Shown: piece by piece, positions 54,223 to 54,307 of the stretch
Layout of the letters: each line of letters starts with the position of its first letter
How positions within the stretch are numbered: position 1 is the stretch's first letter
Origin: Pseudomonas sp. GM48
GTDB lineage: Bacteria > Pseudomonadota > Gammaproteobacteria > Pseudomonadales > Pseudomonadaceae
Assembly: GCF_000282335.1 (NCBI RefSeq)
Contig: NZ_AKJM01000002.1
Coordinates: forward strand, 1-54,307
Length of the DNA: 54,307 nt
Direction: 5' to 3'
Made by a program: the position numbers and the translations under genes
The notes under the pieces: model-generated
The model's database searches: none
The model's input: the letters and a program-made list of their open reading frames with translations, nothing else
What the model was told of the DNA's origin: nothing

Positions 54223-54307
54223 TCACTGATAAAAATGTGTACAGCCAGTTTTTTCGAGGGGCTCGCGCACGGCGGCTTCGGTGAGGGTGGCGACGGTGAT
54301 GTGGGGT
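54223..54307 (-). pseudogene. Internally deleted NUDIX copy (partial, runs off window)
   Basis: Read on the minus strand from the window edge the frame gives PHITVATLTEAAVREPLEKT, then GCTHFYQ and stop. PHITVAT matches residues 5-11 of the complete NUDIX gene at 53644-54090. The rest matches its LTEAAIRETLEETGW, so 33 residues including the start of the NUDIX box are missing. At the DNA level 54286-54307 is identical to 54058-54079. The box has lost its Gly and first Glu and the EE pair reads EK, so it cannot be an active NUDIX enzyme. The 5' end lies beyond the window. Confidence 0.8.

Overview
The window is a chromosomal segment of a fluorescent-type Pseudomonas, most likely of the P. fluorescens group. 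The evidence is the high GC and strong GC3 bias, a fused nuoCD inside a 13-gene nuo operon, the order aceA / N-acetyltransferase / roxA / purB / hflD / mnmA / NUDIX, and many inverted pairs of the REP family whose core reads GGGAGCGGGCTTGCTCGCG. I saw no rRNA, tRNA, CRISPR array, prophage or insertion sequence. Species identity is inferred from gene content only.

Layout. 1-5321: a LysR regulator cut by the window edge, divergent from an acyl-CoA dehydrogenase; a periplasmic PstS-like protein fused to an OmpA domain; exonuclease III; an N-acetyltransferase. 5400-10795: tamA-tamB, the outer-membrane assembly and lipid-transport pair. 11034-15888: a MarR-controlled tripartite drug efflux operon (regulator, outer-membrane lipoprotein, EmrA-like adaptor, EmrB-like DHA2 pump). 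16012-20618: ppiB-lpxH, divergent from glnS-cysS. 20823-29037: a sigma54 activator of the AcoR/DhaR type, divergent from a six-gene ABC importer with the gene order of the rhizobial glycerol transporter glpSTPQUV. 29275-29888: a small VapBC-type toxin-antitoxin pair. 30279-45218: the complete complex I operon nuoABCDEFGHIJKLMN, read on the minus strand. 45861-54090: aceA, a short secretin-like protein, an N-acetyltransferase, the ribosomal oxygenase roxA, purB, hflD, mnmA and a NUDIX hydrolase. The last 85 bases hold a fragment of a second, internally deleted NUDIX copy.

Most of the window is conserved core metabolism. The most distinctive unit is the ABC importer with its regulator. A clear -24/-12 promoter lies in front of glpS, preceded by six TGTTCA motifs in 70 bp that look like activator sites. 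The two ATPases have complementary defects: GlpS has LSGGQ but lacks the switch histidine, and GlpT has the histidine but a degenerate signature. One composite ATP site should therefore be canonical and the other degenerate. Other points of interest are a secretin-like protein of only 253 residues, a PstS-OmpA fusion without pst transport genes, a twin palindromic operator over the efflux promoter, and REP pairs placed inside an operon and in divergent promoter regions.
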